Source: Oscillospiraceae bacterium
GTDB lineage: Bacteria; Bacillota; Clostridia; Oscillospirales; Acutalibacteraceae
NCBI GenBank assembly: GCA_031270785.1
Contig: JAISWM010000107.1
Coordinates: forward strand, 1 to 11,455
Direction of reading: 5' to 3'
Length of the DNA stretch: 11,455 nt
The notes under the pieces are model-generated. The model did not search any database, was not told where the DNA came from, and saw only the letters and a program-made list of their open reading frames with translations. The position numbers were made by a program, and so were the translations under genes. Every line of letters begins with the position of its first letter. Position 1 is the stretch's first letter. Below are positions 11,232 to 11,455 of this stretch, piece after piece.

Positions 11232-11455
11232 TTATGAATAACGTCCTGTCATCAGCAGGTCTGCATACCTGCTTGCAGCCATGTGTAAAATTTCTGAAAA
11301 CAGCCCTTCAAATCTCAGTTGTTTATATCAGACGCAATTTACGCATGGGCCGCGCCAGCGCCTTATACTGCAGACAGCTTATCATCAACTGAAGTACAAA
11401 TTCATCTTTATCAGTAAATTCCATATCAGTAAATACTATTATCAAGTTCTCATGC
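11232..11455 (-). pseudogene. 3' end of an unrecognised gene, apparently frameshifted
   Basis: On the minus strand a frame enters from the window edge and reads MEFTDKDEFVLQLMISCLQY, then KALARPMRKLRLI, to a stop at 11323-11325. Shifting one base just before that stop opens a second frame, YKQLRFEGLFSEILHMAASR and then YADLLMTGRYS, to a stop at 11232-11234. Both parts have protein-like composition and more GC than the neighbours, so I read them as one coding sequence broken by a one-base change near 11327. The alternative is an intact gene ending at 11323 with chance coding look beyond. The family is not recognisable from the C-terminus alone. Confidence 0.42.
11254..11273. repeat. Short hairpin within the pseudogene region
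   Basis: AGCAGGT (11254-11260) pairs perfectly with ACCTGCT (11267-11273) around CTGCAT. It lies inside the second reading frame of the broken minus-strand gene, so it may be chance. Nothing else stands out at 11154-11231 apart from an AT-rich imperfect palindrome near 11181-11206. Confidence 0.35.

Overview
The window looks like an AT-rich bacterial chromosome, most likely a Firmicute of the Clostridia type. This is inference from five things: near-consensus TTGACA/TATAAT promoters, GTG and TTG starts, a tRNA with an encoded CCA end, a Wzy-type polymerase and zinc-ribbon protein of the Clostridia kind, and a NifS/IscS-type cysteine desulfurase. No rRNA, phage, CRISPR or complete IS transposase is visible.

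Layout. A polytopic Wzy-like polysaccharide polymerase (12-1547, +) comes first, probably the end of a surface-polysaccharide cluster that closes at a strong hairpin terminator (1677-1703). A repeat-filled gap follows and leads to tRNA-Leu(CAG) at 2149-2235. Two minus-strand genes of unknown function come next: a lysine-rich helical protein (2364-3254) and a very alanine-rich helical protein (3747-4988). Each has its own recognisable promoter. On the plus strand lies a housekeeping pair, a manganese-type CDF transporter (5191-6195) and tadA (6202-6651), six bases apart. Two tandem paralogous orphan genes (6739-7647 and 7732-8652) then follow; each carries the same promoter and nearly identical leader. 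After another repeat-filled gap come a small zinc-ribbon protein (9053-9481), an array of nested hairpins (9501-9900), a cysteine desulfurase (9935-11065), and the frameshifted end of an unrecognised minus-strand gene (11232 to the window edge).

The striking feature is the density of short palindromic repeats. Family A is about 78-91 bp, with GGTTGTGGGCC-like ends and a centre that pairs C-runs with G-runs around a loop such as TAT. It occurs about ten times, whole or in part, in 11.5 kb. Two copies are flanked by direct repeats of 8 and 9 bp (GAAGTTTT and CATTTTTCA), so it behaves like a transposase-less mobile element (MITE) that duplicates its target. Family B (about 120 bp, ends TATAGCTGTT/AACAGCTATA) has two full copies. 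Family C is a related half-element. Several elements lie at or just past gene 3' ends, and some supply the last codons of a gene. A further hairpin sits in frame inside the Wzy-like gene, reminiscent of Rickettsia palindromic elements.

Metabolic reading: TadA makes inosine at tRNA position 34. The desulfurase supplies sulfur for Fe-S clusters and tRNA thiolation. The CDF protein probably exports Mn2+. The four orphan proteins are lineage-specific and unassigned; nothing in the sequence links them to a known system.
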